From the NCBI GenBank assembly GCA_005239585.1, contig SBBU01000071.1, positions 1 to 7,278 of the forward strand: a DNA stretch of 7,278 bases, written 5' to 3'. A program made the position numbers and the translations under genes. Origin of the DNA: Planctomycetaceae bacterium. GTDB lineage: Bacteria > Planctomycetota > MHYJ01 > SBBU01. Under the pieces are notes generated by a model. The model saw only the letters and a list, made by a program, of their open reading frames with translations, was not told the origin of the DNA and made no database searches. Positions 6,564-7,278 of the stretch are shown in pieces (position 1 is the stretch's first letter; every line of letters starts with the position of its first letter).

Positions 6564-6784
6564 TATTTATCCTTAACTCGGTCTATATTTGTCCGTGACA
6601 GGCGGACAAATGGCATCCATACGCTGTTTGCGTAGGTATGCATCCTTACTGCTCGCGTAGGCAAGTAGTAAGGATACCTCCTGTCAAGGATAGAAGGCAC
6701 TATATCGCCACTATCGCTTTTTTTCAAGGCCAGGTCACTTATCACTGTTCTTATATCGGTGGTAGGTGGGAAATTGTGCCTCAT
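6563..6784 (-). CDS. Possible small leader protein, 73 residues, coupled to the TerC gene
   Basis: The product is not recognised. The frame starts with ATG at 6784, with AGGA ten bases upstream, and its TAA shares one base with the TerC ATG (TAATG), the arrangement expected for translational coupling. The TerC Shine-Dalgarno lies inside its last codons. The protein is hydrophilic and basic, with no membrane segment or known motif. Residues about 33-63 are encoded by the palindromic element at 6596-6686, so that part reflects a repeat and not an evolved domain. Against it: no homology is visible, the length is short, and the repeat content suggests the frame may be accidental. It could act as a leader peptide, be a real small protein enlarged by a repeat insertion, or be nothing. 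Confidence 0.3.
   Translation of the reverse strand: MRHNFPPTTDIRTVISDLALKKSDSGDIVPSILDRRYPYYLPTRAVRMHTYANSVWMPFVRLSRTNIDRVKDK
6587..6611 (-). promoter_or_regulatory. Stem-loop next to the TerC start region
   Basis: Perfect 9-bp stem (6587-6595 with 6603-6611) and a 7-base loop. On the TerC transcript the loop reads CCUGUCA, which is the exact complement of UGACAGG 78 bases earlier (6680-6686). It ends 12 bases before the AAGGA ribosome-binding site of the TerC gene, so it is well placed to influence translation initiation. Confidence 0.5.
6596..6686. repeat. 91-bp palindromic element with 7-bp inverted ends and tandem sub-repeats
   Basis: The ends are TGACAGG (6596-6602) and CCTGTCA (6680-6686), perfect inverted copies. 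A second pair, GGCATCC (6612-6618) and GGATACC (6672-6678), matches with one difference. Inside are two direct repeats, 6613-6636 and 6640-6661, each GCATCC, then 3 or 5 bases, then CTGYTYGCGTAGG. Each makes its own hairpin: 6620-6634 (5-bp stem) and 6642-6675 (15-bp stem with one mismatch and one wobble pair, 4-base loop). No target-site duplication is evident. It could be a REP- or MITE-like element or a structured leader RNA of the TerC operon. Confidence 0.5.
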
Positions 6785-6960
6785 AACATTTTTTTCCTAA
6801 ATATTCTGTCCTATTCCCACTTTTTCGTTTCTTGGACACAATTTTTCATACGACCCTCCCTCATTCCTTTCATGCTTACACTTTCGTCAAAGCTATCTCG
6901 AGAGAGATAAAAAAAAGAAAAGGTATTCCCGTCCACAACACTACTGATAGGTGCTATCTG
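6785..6960. other. Non-coding stretch upstream of the TerC leader
   Basis: No convincing gene. On the minus strand GGGAGG precedes an ATG that opens a frame of only 12 codons (MKNCVQETKKWE), and other short frames overlap it. TTGACG near 6886-6891 resembles a -35 element, but no good -10 follows at the right distance, so the promoter of the TerC operon could not be placed. The sequence is AT-rich with several A runs. Confidence 0.4.
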
Positions 6961-7200
6961 TGGAGCCCCACGGCTTGACAGCTGTGCTGCCCGTTCGCTT
7001 TGCGAGCGAGGTTCGCCCCGCCGAGGCGAGGCGACATCCGCCGAAGCAGGAAACGATTCGCATTCCTCCACACCGTCACAGGCGTGGCTTCCTGCAAGGG
7101 CGGGTGAAATCTTTGGACATGCCAGCCTCCGTGGTGGACTCGATAACCAGCCAGTAAACCCCGCACCCCGCCCTTCCAGCAAAGTTTCTCGTGACGTTCT
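6961..7200. other. GC-rich block with several stem-loops, nature unknown
   Basis: GC is 150 of 240 bases (62.5%) by direct count, against 49 of 120 (about 41%) in 6841-6960. Stem-loops seen: 6995-7009 (5 bp); 7014-7033 (8 bp with one C-A mismatch, CGAG loop); 7046-7052 pairing with 7089-7095 (7 bp) around an inner hairpin 7068-7087; and 7096-7106 pairing with 7164-7175 (11 bp with one bulged C). Open frames run through it on both strands (GTG 6951 to 7157 plus; 6954-7166 and 6811-7215 minus) without ribosome-binding sites or recognised motifs. Candidates are a structured RNA, the non-coding end of a mobile element, or an alien gene remnant. Nothing in the sequence decides between them. Confidence 0.4.
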
Positions 7201-7204
7201 CTGA

Positions 7205-7278
7205 TTATGCGACATAAACCTTTACCTTTCGCATCTGACGGCCATTTAGAATGTTCTCATTCAACGCAAAGTTCCACA
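7205..7278 (-). CDS. Possible C-terminal end of a gene running in from the window edge
   Basis: A minus-strand frame is open from the window edge (first full codon 7276-7274) for 23 codons and ends with TAA at 7205-7207; the product ends in RKVKVYVA. The other two minus frames stop within the first 21 bases. The composition is ordinary for a protein end, and the following GC-rich block would then be its downstream region. Twenty-three codons are too few to identify it, and chance openness is quite possible. Confidence 0.25.
   Translation of the reverse strand, partial: WNFALNENILNGRQMRKVKVYVA

Noticed and set aside
6682..6687. TTGACA on the minus strand as -35 of a TerC promoter
   Set aside because: At 16-18 bases downstream the sequence is TTGCCT-like and has no resemblance to a -10. 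The hexamer is better explained as part of the inverted end of the palindromic element.
6563..6950. yybP-ykoY manganese riboswitch upstream of the TerC gene
   Set aside because: The conserved GGGGAGUAG and GCAAGGC-type blocks of that class were not found on the minus strand; the hairpin arrangement also differs.
6951..7157. 68-codon plus-strand open frame with GTG start
   Set aside because: No ribosome-binding site and no recognised family. It was mentioned under the GC-rich block but not called as a gene.
6961..7200. RNase P RNA, tmRNA, SRP RNA or group II intron domain V
   Set aside because: Hallmark sequences of RNase P RNA (GAGGAAAGTCCGGGC) and the domain V hairpin of group II introns are not present, and no match to tmRNA or SRP RNA was recognised.
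6811..7215. 134-codon minus-strand open frame
   Set aside because: No recognisable motif, composition driven by high GC in its first half, low-complexity Ser/Arg/Pro content, and it competes with frames on the other strand and in another minus frame.

Overview
The window carries six well-supported protein genes in two convergent blocks, followed by about 700 bases with no convincing conventional gene. The organism is a bacterium that makes peptidoglycan (murA), of moderate GC content by eye. The HExxH peptidase with a C-terminal PDZ domain and the GYF/zinc-ribbon membrane protein resemble families frequent in Planctomycetota and relatives. That placement is a tentative inference: no rRNA or lineage marker is present.

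Left block (1-2369, plus strand): an exported or membrane-anchored gluzincin-type peptidase with a PDZ domain (38-1174). Then comes a 247-base spacer with a perfect 32-bp palindrome and a large imperfect inverted repeat touching a good sigma70-like promoter. This leads into a protein with a GYF_2 domain, a zinc ribbon and four membrane segments (1422-2369).

Central block (6563 down to 2396, minus strand): a TerC/Alx-family membrane protein, murA, bioB and nfo, in transcription order, with gaps of 32, 48 and 8 bases. They probably form one transcription unit mixing metal-ion transport, cell-wall precursor synthesis, biotin synthesis and base-excision repair. No other gene of these pathways lies nearby, so the grouping looks like a housekeeping operon rather than a pathway cluster. 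It meets the GYF gene tail to tail across 26 bases.

Right part (6564-7278): immediately upstream of the TerC gene is a 91-bp element with perfect 7-bp inverted ends, two internal tandem repeats and several stem-loops. One hairpin loop is exactly complementary to the far end of the element. The element lies inside a 73-codon open frame whose stop overlaps the TerC start codon (TAATG). Further out, about 240 bases (6961-7200) are 62.5% GC against roughly 40% in the 120 bases on the TerC-proximal side, with several stem-loops and overlapping frames of doubtful reality. At the extreme end a frame open from the window edge may be the last 23 codons of a neighbouring minus-strand gene.

No tRNA, rRNA, CRISPR array or complete insertion sequence was recognised. 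The least explained parts are the TerC leader element and the GC-rich block.
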